64,000 nt of DNA from Cunninghamella blakesleeana (lineage: Eukaryota; Mucoromycota; Mucoromycetes; Mucorales; Cunninghamellaceae): NCBI GenBank assembly GCA_017871115.1, contig JAFCIZ010000005.1, positions 806,001 through 870,000 on the forward strand, read 5' to 3'. The translations under genes were made by a program, and so were the position numbers. Of this stretch, positions 40,641-53,104 are shown one piece after another; positions within the stretch are counted from its first letter, which is position 1; every line of letters starts with the position of its first letter. The notes beneath the pieces were generated by a model. That model was not told where the DNA came from. It did no database searches and worked only from the letters and a program-made list of their open reading frames with translations.

Positions 40641-43600
40641 TTAAATTAAACTAAAGCCAACTGGATTACTAGTTGGTGTTTCCAGCACACCCGTCGAGTT
40701 TAATAAATCTTTATTAGGAATAGATGGCACGGTGGATGATAATGTTGATATCAATGAATTAGTTGAATCAGAAGAAGTGGATAATGGAGTATTTAAAGGA
40801 GTTTTAGTCGCGTTTTGTATAAATGGATGATTTTGTGCCACCAGGACTTGGTATATTTCCAATAAACAATATGAATCACAGGCTATTAAAAGTATCATAT
40901 TAAGAGAGATAATAACATTAGTAACAATAACGATAGTTAATACTTGATTTTCATTGTAATTAATTTTTTACTTTATTTATTTATTCATACCTGCATAAAT
41001 AACTTGTTCATGTGTTAATGGTCTTTTTTCCCAGTTGCTAATTTGCTGTTTTTTATTGACAGAAACACCCAAATATGTACTAACAACACCTGCTAATCCA
41101 CCAGTAACCAAATTTCCTAATCTTTTATTAATTGCATCGTAATGTCGAATTAGTTTTAAATCCATCATATTTGTAATTTTCCATTCTTTAATTTGAGGTA
41201 CAGAATATTGAAGTAAAGATAAATCACCCCCAAATTCATAAGCTAAGTTTTATATAAAAAAAATTAATCAATTTATATTATCAATATTACTATTGTATTT
41301 AATTTTTTAAAACAATTAATAAAAAAGACACCAGTTTTTACCTAATTTAATAATATGTTTCGATTCAAATAATCGACGAAGTATCTTTTCAGCTTTATCA
41401 AGTAAATTAGTATTTGAAGGAGAACAGAGGACTTTGAAATCAACAAGAAAAACAATCTTTAAATCAGTAGCTATTTGCATAAGTGCAGTTTTTACTTTTC
41501 CTGACTTAGCAAAGGAAGGTAACCATTCCGTATCCAAACCACATATTTTTGATCGTTCTAGTATTTGATCCATATTGTTTAAACTGGCATCATCATCTAC
41601 CATGGTCCAATTTGCATCTGTTGGTAAGGAATAATAAAGTCCGGTACTTGATATAGATTTTTTAGGATTAGAAGGTCTTGCATAGGATAGTTGTTCACCT
41701 TTGATAATCCCCAGCATTCTCTTATCTAATGGTAATGATTTATAAAAATGATAAAAAGATTCCTGGCGTAATAAAGTTGAAAAATAATCAGCTGCTAATA
41801 GATCATGAACATCCACTAATTCTTTAATGAGCAATTTGGTAAGAGCAACATCATCACTTTGTTCTATTAGATATTCCAAGAGTCCATTATAATTTGATGA
41901 TCCATCAATTGAATAATCATTATATGTTGCTTGCTGTTGTGATCTAGATGATAGAATCCATCGCAATGACATGTACCTTTGGGATAATAATATAAAATAA
42001 TAATTATCATTGTTTACTGAATCCTCTAATTGATCCATGATTTTCGAGCTACAGGTGACTAATTCTTTTTGGAATTTTCTTTCTTTCATACTGTTTAATG
42101 GCGGTGTTGTTTTCTTAGTTTCTTCAATATCCTGTAAATACGCTTCATTAATTTTAAATGTAATAAAGTAGTAGAGTAAGTAAATATTATAAAATTGTAT
42201 ATTATTTTTTTTTTAAAAAAAAAATACCTTTGTCCACAATCCCAAGATCACCGGCAAAATTATATCGTAATTGTATATTAATATAAGAGAGTAACCCACG
42301 TTGAAGATGAACTTTATCCTTAGCATAAACTGCTAAAAGCCCTCCTTGTCCAACGCCAAACATATAATCGGCAAAAGTGGCTAATGGGAAATTTTTATAT
42401 TGTTGTAGTTTTTGTATACAAGAGATAGCTTCATTATAAAATCCTTGATGTAGCAACTGTCGGCATAAAAATGTTCCTTCTTGTTCATATTCTCCACCTA
42501 CCGTTAATAAAGGTGATAAATTAAATACGTCCAAAGAATAATAGATGACTGATGGTGATCCTACTTGTCTGATCATCTTTATATAATCTACTTGGTGTTC
42601 ATAACGAAGTGTATAGCGACATTGAATTTCTTCTGACTGTTTTGTATCTGATGCTTCTTCTCTTGGTGCATTATTGTCTTCAATATTTTCATTATTATTT
42701 TCATTATTATTTTCATTATTGTTACTATCTTTATTATTTTTCTCTTTATTATTAGCTCCAAAGATTAAATCAAACTCCTTAAATATAGATATACGTTTAT
42801 TGTTATTGTTTTTATTGTTGTTGGAGGTGGTATCGGTGACAATAGCATTATTATTGTTTATATTGATATTTTTATCTTTATTGTCATTTGATTGGTATTG
42901 TGCCGGTTGCTTGGCCGATTGGATGTTCAAGCTATTAATATTGTTACCTAAGTCGATTAAATCTTCTTCTGTAGTATCCCCTTCCTCATCATCGCTAAAT
43001 GATATCAGATCGTACATTGGCTGCTGTGGCTCTTCTTTTTCTTCTTTTTCAGCTATTAGTTCATCAGAAGTTTTACGTTTTTCTGCTGGGATATCTAGGA
43101 ATGTCTGTAATCCATGGCAAATAGCTTGGACTAATATTCTTTGGAATTTAGGTTTAAAATATCGATTTTGTTTATTATTTGTAAATAAAGAGGCAATTTC
43201 CAATAAAACACGCTATATAATGAAATGAATGAAAAAAATAAATAAGTTCATTTATTTTTAATGCATCAGCTAAGTATATATATATTAACATAAAAAAAAA
43301 AAAAAACTTACTTGAATCCAAGCACAAGGGTCAGGGCAAAGATGAAGGTTATCAGATATTTGCTTATGTAAAGGAGGGTATTTAGAATTTTCAGATAAAT
43401 ATTTATAATACTCAACACTCTTATAAGTACGTAATATTTGTTTGACAAACTCTTCTGCCGACATAGTTCTACATAATTGCTGTGTTATGGCTACGTCAAG
43501 TCCTTCTTCCACTTGGCTACTTACTGTTTGTTTTTGTGATGGATTGATATGATCTGCTGCCACCTCGTTTGCCATGTTATCTATTGATCCTTTCCTTTGC

Positions 43601-44163
43601 GCTGATGTAACCGCAGTAGTTTGAGACAAACTAGTTTTGTTCCCAGTTGACTGATTAAGCTGAGGCTGAGATATATATTGCTGTGATTTTACTTTTAGTT
43701 GAGCAGAGGTAGAAGATGGATAAAAAGTTTCGTTAGCTGTTATTACTGGGGATGGTGTTACTTGGTGTTGTAAAGGGGGCGGAGAAGGAAGAGGAGATGT
43801 TGCTGCAGCTTCTGCTGCAAGAGAAGCAAATCTTCTACTAACTGTTTTTGGCGGTCTTGGTTGACTCCATTTACTTGATAATTTTGTATCACTTATTTGA
43901 TGTATAACAGGCTGCTGTTGCTGCTGTTGTTGTTGTTGTAATTGGCTCATAGGTGTGAAAGGAGCAGAATGAACTGATAAAGGTCTACTTGTTGGTACAG
44001 GTGATTTTTCTCGTGTTGAAGTATTAAAACGTTTTGTTGTTGACTTTATTGAGTTGATGTTTTCAATTTTAGGTGAACGTTCCGTGTAATTAATACAAGT
44101 TGCATTTGGATCATTTTTTACTTCGGAAGATATGACCCAATCATCGTCTATTTCAGTACTCAT
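40641..44163 (-). CDS. MUT-7/EXD3-like 3'-5' exonuclease (DEDDy)
   Basis: Five exons: 44163-43312, 43212-42228, 42142-41342, 41242-40991 and 40882-40641, giving 1043 aa. The C-terminal RNase D-like domain (about 800-990) has exo I Asp816/Glu818 (CGLDTEW), exo II Asp886 (YEFGGDL) and exo III Tyr962-x3-Asp966 (YAACD), so all DEDDy residues are present. The middle part (about 285-800) is helical, as in MUT-7/EXD3 proteins. The first 250 residues are Ser/Pro/Gln-rich and disordered. An acidic-Asn insert (about 340-470) interrupts the helical part. In animals MUT-7 acts in RNA silencing and trims small RNAs. A similar role here is inference. The third exon's in-frame acceptor is AAG at 42143-42145. 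A pyrimidine-richer ACAG 11 nt downstream would cause a frameshift. Confidence 0.85.
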
Positions 44164-44701
44164 AAGTTAAGTTTATTTCTTCTTTTTTCTATCCTTTTTT
44201 TTAAAAAGAGAAAAAAGGGAAGAAAAAGGAAGAAGAAAAAATTGAAAGAATGGGAAAAAACTGCTCATTCTTTTTTTCTAAAAAATAAAATTTCAAATTT
44301 CAAAAAAAATTCGGTTTTTAAAATTCTATAGTAATATATCAAATTATATCAAATCGAAAGAATATATATATATATATATATTTATTAAAAATATAAAATT
44401 AATAAAGGCAATAATAACAATAGTAGTATTGGGATATAATAAAAATAAATAACTAAAATGAGCAGCTGGGAAATGCATGTATATATATGTAATATATATA
44501 TAAATAAATAAATATATATATCAGAAGTAGTATGTGAATGAATTATAAATATATAAAGTTCTGTGTAATAACAAAATAACAAAAACAAAAAATAAATAAA
44601 TAAATAATAATGATCATGACGTATAATAAAATAAACAAAAAAGGATAAAAAATAGATAAATGAAACAAATCAAGAAATAAATTATAAAAAAAACATTATA
44701 C
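44164..44701. other. Intergenic region between exonuclease start and coiled-coil gene 3' end
   Basis: No gene seen. AAATTCGGTTTTTAAAATTC near 44308 partly resembles the recurrent element, about 150 nt upstream of the exonuclease start. There is an (AT)n run near 44361-44380. Confidence 0.4.
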
Positions 44702-45676
44702 TTAAGGTTTTTTCTCTTCAAATCGTGAAGCTATTCTTTGAAAAAATCTTGTACTAATACTAGGCTCACTGTTGCTATGTTCGTAGAAACGTGGGTTGTG
44801 TACAATGGATGAAGGATTAGAAGTAAATTTACCACGGTTTAAAAAATGATTATTATTTAATCCACCTAATCCAAGGGAGCTATTTTCATTACCAAATCCG
44901 TTGAAACCAGTCAAGAAGTTAGCAGGGCGTAAAGTATTTATAGGATTAGTTGTAGATGATGGGATGGAAGTTGATAGGATGGCAGATGATGTACTATTGG
45001 TGGCGATAGAGTTGTTATTTGGCTTTACCTCATCCTCTTTACCTTTAATAGACATGAATGTATTAGCTGTAGATGTAGTTGTTGTGGAATTGGATGTACT
45101 AGTGGAAGCGCTGGCTGCAAGTAAACCACCTTGTTCACGATCAGCTAATAATGATTTTAATCCCTCTTGTGTTTTCTTTTTTTCTGTTGATGCACTAGTA
45201 GTATCAGCAGTGATAATACGATGTCTAATTTCGTTTCTTATATTAAGATTTCTTTCAATTTCTTTTTGCATTTCTTGTCTAAATTCCACCGAGAATACAG
45301 CACCCTAAAGTTATAATAAAATAGATATTTATTTTAATGCATAAATTCGCATCTATATGTACATATGTATGATTATCACTTTTTTTTAAAAATAAATAAA
45401 CAAAAAAATTACTTACTTTTGTTATTTCAGACTCTTTATGGCCATCCCAATTTGATGAACTTAATGATATACCAGATAAATCATTAGTAAGTATTTCATC
45501 GTCATCCAAACGAGGTTCACTAAGTGCGTGTATTGTATTTTGCGCTTGTTCCAAAAGTGAAGCATATTCTTTTGCTTGCTCTACCATAGATGAAAGTCTT
45601 TCTTCGCATTCCCGTTGTTGTATCTCTAATTCCCCTATTCTATTTCTTAATTGATCATTTTCGGTAACAACCTATC

Positions 45677-45707
<31 letters not shown>

Positions 45708-46778
45708 AAAAAAATTATTAAAAAGTAAAAAAAAAAAAACAAGGAAAAGGAAGAGAACTAAAAATTACCCTAGATAAATCCATTTGTATATTTCTAACTA
45801 AATGAGATGTGGTTGAACTTGATTGTTTTTGTGATGTCAGTGCTTTATCCAATAATAATTGAAGATTTGAATTCATTTCACGTGTTGTTGTAAGTTTGTG
45901 TTCTACTTCTGCAAGTTTTTTTGCATATAAACTCACCCGGGCTCTAGAATCTACCTAAATTAAATCAAATTTCCCCATAAAAAAAAAAAGGATATGTACG
46001 TAAATAACAATAAATAATATAAGTAAAAATACATGTAGTTAATAATTACTGTCGCCGTATATTTATATGTGAATATAGTTATTTATATTTATATTTATCA
46101 ATATATTTATATTTATCTATATACATATATAAATATATTTACCATTTCAGCTGCCATATCATTTAATTGGCCTGAGAGTTGCTCCATTTCATTACGAAAT
46201 TTATTTAAATCGCTTCGTGCTTGGTTTAACTCTTCTGTTAACTGCTGTCTTTCGTCGTCAAAGGTGTAATTATTATGATCATCATGAATAAAAGATCCCG
46301 TAGAGTTTTGAGAGTAATATAAAGCATCTTGCAATTGTTGATTTTCATTTTCCAGATGAGCTACCTAAATTAAAAGAGAGAGGAGGAGGAGAAACGAGAG
46401 ATCAGAAAAGAAAAAGCCTTTATTTTGTTTTTATTAAAAGAAATAGTATATTACCTTTATTTCAAGTGCTTCGTTTGTTTGTGAAATAACAAGACCCAAA
46501 TGAGCGGCCACATCAAGATCATTAGCAATACTTTGTTTTTCACGTTCCTTTTCAATTAATAATTTACGCAAATATTCTATGTCGTCAATAGCATTCACCT
46601 CCCTGATAAAAGAAGGTTTGTCTATATATATATATATATATATATATTAGTTTTCGAGAATAAAGTTTTTTGTATTTAAAAATTAAAATGAAATAATAAA
46701 AAAAAGGATAATACCTTCAGGCATTGTTCCAAGGCGAGCCAAACAAGGTTCAAGTTGTAATGAAGAGTGAATGGTCAT
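44702..46778 (-). CDS. Coiled-coil protein with CC1-box-like motif (candidate dynein adaptor)
   Basis: Six exons: 46778-46715, 46621-46455, 46364-46143, 45954-45769, 45671-45417 and 45304-44702, giving 498 aa. Residues about 30-300 are almost continuous heptad-type coiled coil: IEYLRKLLIEKEREKQ, then DLDVAAHLGLVISQTNEAL, then ENENQQLQDALYYSQN, and later QLTEELNQARSDLNKFRNEM. AAHLG at 60-64 fits the AAxxG CC1 box of animal dynein adaptors (BICD, TRAK/HAP1, Spindly, BICDR). It also sits near the start of the first coil, after an acidic IDDIEYL block like that of HAP1-N proteins. The C-terminal 200 residues are disordered (Ser/Thr/Asn) and end RFFQRIASRFEEKKP. All splice phases close. No Spindly box was identified. 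The adaptor role is inference from the motif and its placement. Confidence 0.78.
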
Positions 46779-48564
46779 AACAACTTTGAAAAAAAAAAAA
46801 AAAAAAAAAAGGAAAAGAGAGAGAAAAAAATGGAAAAAAAGTACAGAGATTTCGAGGAAAAAATAATCGGAAGTTAAATAAAAAATGTCTGCAGGCAAAA
46901 AAAAATAAAATAAAATCCTTTTGTCTCCTTTTCTATTCTTATACATATACATATATAAATATTGGTAGTTCAATATAAATTTAAAATAAATAATATATAA
47001 TGCGAATATATGATAATATATAACAACAATAATCAGTTTTATTTTGTTTTATAACAATATAATGTTAAGATAATATTCTTATTATTAGATTGCCTTTTTT
47101 ATTTCTTTATTTTTTTGGAACGATGAATTAAAAGATTTTTATTTTAATAAAGATTAAAGTTATGGTTGTACCAGTTGTACCAAAATAATATAGAAGTTGA
47201 TGATTGATGTTATATAATAATTAAATACTTTTTTTTATTAAATGTATATAAAAATTATCAATGGTGAATATTATACATATAACCATTATTCTGGCCTTTC
47301 TTTTCTTTTTTACTTTTTTTTCTATGGGTTACTATAAAAAAGGTAGGATAGTAATAAAATATCTGCATTAAATCATTATTTAACTTTATTTTAATTACTT
47401 TTTATATCACATTTTCTGAATTGTAATAATCTACGTAATTATTAAAAAAGATATATGCGTGCGTGCACCTTAAGGATTAAAATTTATGGTGTAATGTTTT
47501 TTTTTGTGTATTTTTAAAAAATAATAATAATTATAATTACAATAACATTAAATATTTTCAAGTATAAAAAAATATAATTGCTTTAAATACCAATAATGAT
47601 CAATATCAATAAAATAATAAATTATATGGCTACTTTTTTCACCATATATTTAAGCAACAATAAAATACTTTAATATACTAAAATGACACTATATAAAAAC
47701 TTAATTCCAATGAATAGCTAAACTTAAATTGCAAAAATATCAATTTGTGCTTTTTTTTAAATAGCTTTTTTTTATTGTGTTTAACATTTTTAAGTAATCT
47801 ACTAATTATATTTAAAATATAAAAGAATATAAGATATGCTTATTTTATTTTTAAAGATATAGTAAATATAAAATAAAGATGTTTTGAAGTCACTTTAAAT
47901 CCTATGTTATATAAATACATGTTGATATATTTATTAGTTCGTATAAATATATAAAATGAAATTTCGAATAAGTGCCACATATTTCTGATATCTTTTTTTT
48001 TTTTTGGGATAATTATTATATATGTATATATTTAAGCAGTCATATATTCTTTTTATTATTATTTTCGTCCTAAATAATAACACTCACCCGTTTTATTTAT
48101 TCATAGATGAATACCAAATTATAATATATATAAAATCATGCGGATCTGAAGATCATTTTTTATTATTATTTGCAGTGTTAATTTTGTGCATATAATAGTT
48201 ATTATTTTTTCCACCATCTTAATTTTCAACGTCTTAAAGATTATTTTTTTGATTACTCAATCAGCTATTATCTGTTTTAAAACTAAGATTTAATTGTATT
48301 TCTCATATGGATGAAAAAATTAAAAAAGTAAGTATGTCTATGTTTAACCCACTCTTGATAGTATACAGTCAGAAATAGAATGTTGTAGACATGAATATTA
48401 TTTTTTAATTTTTATATAAGCACATTTTAAATTTAAATTCCGCTACTCTTATTTAAACTTGGTGAACAGTTTTAATTCTAAACTTTTTTTCTGTGTATAT
48501 ATTATTTATAAATATATTTTCCTTGTTAAAAAAATTACAAATATTACATAGATATAAATAAATA
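46779..48564. other. Gene-poor divergent intergenic region
   Basis: No gene supported. A T21-like run lies just upstream of the coiled-coil gene start. A TTGTACCAG/TTGTACCAA tandem pair lies near 47167. The recurrent TTTAAATTCCGCT element (48432-48444) lies about 120 nt upstream of the next start. Confidence 0.45.
48431..48444 (+). promoter_or_regulatory. Recurrent promoter element ATTTAAATTCCGCT (upstream of 48565 gene)
   Basis: It lies about 120 nt upstream of the ATG, on the coding strand. It matches the elements at 1436 and 9201 through TTCCGCT. Function is inferred from recurrence. Confidence 0.4.
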
Positions 48565-51135
48565 ATGCAATGGCGTGCTCTTGTCATGTTATTGATGGGA
48601 ATGGCTGTTATCTATTTTGTCAGTCTTCTCCAAGATAAACCTTACCCACATCCAGCAAAACTATTTATTGACAAACCAACAAAGCTCGCACTTTCTACAA
48701 AACCAAATGCAAATATATTAAAAACAACTAAAACACATGTTTATTATACTTCTATTTGGTATAAATTATCCACAGATGAACAAAACAAAATTTTAAACTT
48801 TAAAGAATCATCATCAAAAACAGCAACAACAATAACTAGTTATCGGCCAGTAGGTTATCTACGACAATATCGTCGACCAATTGACCAATTTTTAACCAAT
48901 TCCACCTTATTAGAAACAGCAACACCTAATACTATGGAATATTCTTTTGCTACGAATAAAAAAAAATGGGAACTTGTTCATGAATGTTTGTTTAATGGCC
49001 CTATTACATCCTATTCATCACCTACCAATAGCGATACAGAACAGACAGGTCTTCAATTTGGTATTCTTTATAATGTACTTCGTAATGAAAATATACAACA
49101 TTGGATTCGTATTTACTACACTACGAATGAATTACGCAGTGATGGTTCAGCAGGTCTGGATTATAAAGAAGTTCTTTTACCTGGGAGTACTTGGGTTTCT
49201 GCATTCACCTTAGAAGCTAATGCTATTCTTTATTCTCGGTATTAAGCAATATATATAATTTTGCACATCAACATTTTTTTTTTTCTTTTATAGACTTTAA
49301 TTTATATTCATAAATGTTTTTTTTTTTATCTTCCAATAATAATATTTTAGTGAACCTGATTTATATCAATTCAGATGGTTAACTTTACCTAATAATTTTA
49401 GAGAATCTCCTCACTCTGAAAAGGCTGATCCTGTAATACTTTATGAAAGCCAACCTGGTGTTCTTGGTTTAGGTAACATGATAAATGGCAGCATTGACAT
49501 TTCAGTAAAGATATAAAGTAAATGTGATGATTAATTATTATTAATATTATTATTGTTGCTGTCATGTTTATGTTATTATTTTAGTTAAACAGGCTGCTGT
49601 TCTTGAAGAGGATTCTATTTATAACAAAAAGTTTGCTCTTGAAGCGGAATCACATCGAGGTGTACTATCGAAAATGTATTCAGTTATGTAAGCCTTTGAT
49701 TTAAATTCATTTATAAAAATAATAATTATAGATTTATGTACATTTATTAAATATTTTGCTTTTTTTTTTTATGTAAAAAATATAGAAATGGTCCATATTA
49801 CACAATGGTATTTAATGTATATAAAACTTCCACGAATTTTTATGAAGAGCGTTATGTTGCTGATAATGTCACTATTGGAAAAAATCTTAACAAATGGCTT
49901 ATTAATGGTATTAAAGTTTTTTCAGTAAGTAATCATATCATAATTAAAAATGTATTCATAACAATAACGATAATGATGCCAATAATGATAATTGTGAGAT
50001 ATAAGTATAATTATATTAACTTACTAATATATATAACCATACATTATAGGATAATATATTTTATGAAGAAGCACTAGAATATATGGCTTTTGGTGATGGT
50101 GCTCATATTCAACATGAGCGTGTAGAAATGGAAATGCCTGAGTTGTATTTAAGTAAATATAACAATAAAAAATTAAAAAATAATAATAAATCACGATAAA
50201 CTCTCTACTAATATGTATTCATATATATTGGATGATTGTTTTTATAGCACGATCTAATGATGCAAAGGTCATAGTAGTATCATCTATTAGGAATCAGTTT
50301 CGTACATTAACAATTAATGATCAAAATGAAAACAAACCTGCTGGTGTATATTATTGGGAATTAAGTGGATTAAATATAGAAGAATATAATATAAAAATAA
50401 ATGGTGTTCAGTTAGATGACTCTGGTCAACGCCTTGCTGTTTGGACAGATGCAAATCAAGTCTACATCTATTATCGACATTACTATAAAGATTTAGAAGA
50501 AGATTCGGAAGAAATATTGGGAACTTGGGTTATTAGTTATGTTATTACACCTTCTCAAGGAGAGCTATTAGGTTCTGTAAGTTCAGTATATTTAATTTTT
50601 AATTTTTTAAAAAAAGAAAAAATACATGCATTCTGGATTATTAAAATTAATATTCCCTTTATTATTATTTTTTCTTTTCCTTTTTGTTATTTTAGTCTGT
50701 TGATGTCGTGTCATTTTTATCAATAAAGGATGCCAACTACATATGTAAAATAAAACAGGAAAAATTGAACACATATTCATTATTTATACATCAATGAAAA
50801 TAACTAACTTTTGATTTTCTTTCAATTTACTTTGCTTTATTATTTTTATTAGTGGTTGGAATGAAGAATGGTGTTGTAAATTCATATAATCTAGATAAAA
50901 AAGAAGTTCAAAAGCCTGTCAATTTTTGGTCCTTTTTGTATGATCAATGGCATGTTTGGTTACGTAAGTAGGATAGTATTAGAATAATAACACAAGCGTT
51001 CATAAAATTTGTATATTAATTAATTGTTAAATTTATTTATTTCATTTATTTATTTATTTAGCCATGTCTATAGTTACACTTATATTTGTTATCAAAGAAA
51101 ATAATTATGCAACACAATTACCAAACTCTTACTAA
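48565..51135 (+). CDS. Unknown membrane-anchored beta-propeller-like protein
   Basis: Nine exons: 48565-49238, 49351-49472, 49585-49687, 49786-49924, 50050-50152, 50248-50576, 50696-50744, 50853-50963 and 51062-51135, giving 567 aa with all phases closed. A signal anchor lies at about residues 4-21 (RALVMLLMGMAVIYFVSLL). A short hydrophobic stretch (WLPMSIVTLIFVI) is near the C-terminus. The domain between is beta-rich. Segments such as DDSGQRLAVWTDANQVYIYY and NYILVGMKNGVVNSYNL look like WD40-type blades. Residues 25-110 are basic and Thr/Ser-rich. I do not recognise a family. Topology suggests a lumenal or extracellular propeller held at both ends, but the C-terminal segment is short for a full transmembrane helix. 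The stop is followed within 12 nt by the T25A34 tract. Confidence 0.75.
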
Positions 51136-51141
51136 TGAATA

Positions 51142-51208
<67 letters not shown>

Positions 51209-51813
51209 TTGGAATATATTATCGTCTTCAAAACCAATGCTATGGCCAACTTTATATATATACGTTTCCAATAAAAATGTACAATAATTATAGATTATAT
51301 ATATATACTTATATTATTAATATAAGGTAATAAATAAAATGACATCGATAGTAATAAGAATAATTATATATTTGCAATAAAAAACTAATAAAAATATAAA
51401 ATATCGGATATGGGGTATATATATACTCAGTAAATAATAATGATAAAAATAATGATAAAAATAATAGTAAAACACGTTGTGTGAATAATAAATGTAGCAA
51501 AGATATTATAAAAACAAGCTGTTGAGTAATACTAGTGTGAGTAATAAAAATAAATAAATAATAATAATAATAATAAGTAGAAAGAAAAATATATATGAAT
51601 ATAAATAAATGATATAAATGGGAAGGTAAACTAAAATAAAATAAATTTAAATGTTACAATATAATAATTATAATATAGTATAGTATAATATAAAAGTTGA
51701 AATAATAATAATAAAAAAATATGTATAATTGGATATGTATAATTGATTTAATGCAGTCATCAATAGGAGAGAAGGAAAAGAAAAAAGAAAAAAAGAGGAG
51801 CATTATGACGTTA
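51136..51813. other. Convergent intergenic region
   Basis: It contains the T25A34 tract and AT-rich low-complexity sequence. No gene seen. Confidence 0.5.
51147..51205. repeat. T25A34 homopolymer junction
   Basis: Twenty-five T are followed directly by thirty-four A, a self-complementary tract just after the stop of the 48565 gene. It is the longest of many T(n)A(n) junctions in the window. Homopolymer lengths may be affected by sequencing error. Confidence 0.85.
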
Positions 51814-52892
51814 TTAGTTGTGATGATGATAAGTTGATTTGTTGTTGAGTAAAGGAGTGGTTTCTTGTTGCATTTCATTTATATTGTTATCATTACTATT
51901 ATTAATATTAATCTGGCCATTGCTGTTATTATGATTCTTATTAGCTGAAACCATTTTTGATGTACCTAAAATGATAAAAAATGAGGCGCAAAACAAGATA
52001 AATGAAAACAAGGTTAAAACTGCGTAATTTAACCAAAGGATCCATACTGATAATTTTGTTGAATCAACTATCGTTGTCATATTTTCCAACTTGATGAACC
52101 ATAATAAATGATTTCCTATTAAATATTTATATATAAATACATATTCATATATATAAAAAAAACAAAATAAAATAGATGAGATGGTTGGACAAAGCTAATT
52201 CTTATTTTCATTGTGCACAAATAATAACACAAAAGATTTTCTCTATATTCATTTTTTTTAACGTCATTTTTTTTCTTTCTTTTATATATATATATATATA
52301 TAATGTATATATGTATATAAATATATGTATTAATACAATATATAATATAATATAGCAATTATTATTTTGTAATCCAAATACCCGAATTATATATAAATAT
52401 AATTTTCTAAAAATTTCCTTTTATATAGATTGACTTTTTTTTCCCTTAAAAAATAAAATAAAAATAAAATAACTTACCAAATAATGCCCAACTTATTTGA
52501 CCAATAAATATAATACAAGTAAATCGATTTAATAAAACACTTGAATATTTTCTATTTGAATAATAGTTTGCTTCAATATCTGTAGAAAACATTCTTTTCT
52601 TTCTTGTTAGCGATGCAACCATAACAAGAATACAAGTAATAACTGAAGATAAAGCTGATCCCACCAAGAAGATAAAATAATACAACGTTTCATGAGAAAA
52701 CAGCCACCATTGTTGGGTACGTTCATATTCAATTTTAGCTAACATTAATGCCGTTGTACTTGCAAGATACACGTTATATATATTTACAGGAAGTAACGAT
52801 AAAAGAGAAAGTATTAATCCGGTTATTCCAAAGAATCCTAATGATAAACCCAAAGTAGTTGGAATAGGACGATGTTGATAATGAGATGCCAT
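51814..52892 (-). CDS. Unknown four-TM membrane protein
   Basis: Two exons: 52892-52478 and 52115-51814, giving 238 aa. Four hydrophobic segments are visible: about 13-36 (LGLSLGFFGITGLILSLLSLL), 68-93 (ETLYYFIFLVGSALSSVITC and onward), 120-140 (NRFTCIIFIGQISWALFG) and 165-190 (WILWLNYAVLTLFSFILFCA). The C-terminal tail is hydrophilic, Asn-rich and ends in PLLNNKSTYHHHN. It contains ETTPLL, a possible acidic-dileucine sorting signal for vacuole/endosome delivery (inference). No family recognised. The intron lies between the third segment and a short loop, and the splice (TTTG|GTAAGT, ATAG|GA) keeps the frame. Confidence 0.7.
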
Positions 52893-53104
52893 TTATTGAA
52901 TAGTGTATATATATGTGTATGTAGTTGACTGATAATAAAATAAAAAATATGTAAAATAAAAATAAAAATATAATATAATATACGTATATATAAAGAAATA
53001 TTGATATTATTAAAAATAAAAAATAAAAAAAAAGGGGAAAGTGGGAAAATAAAAGAAAAAAGAAAAAGCCTTTTTGTGTTTTTCACTCTTTTTATGTTCG
53101 TTTT

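Noticed and set aside
42132..42143. ACAG acceptor of the third exonuclease exon
   Set aside because: It would join out of frame and hit TGA at once. The AAG 11 nt upstream keeps the frame and gives a coherent peptide.
42674..43228. 184-codon plus-strand frame
   Set aside because: It is antisense to the exonuclease gene. Its Ser/Leu/Phe-rich content mirrors the Asn/Lys/Glu-rich insert on the coding strand.
51086..51274. 62-codon plus-strand frame over the T25A34 tract
   Set aside because: It would encode Phe and Lys runs from homopolymers and overlaps the last exon of the 48565 gene in another frame.
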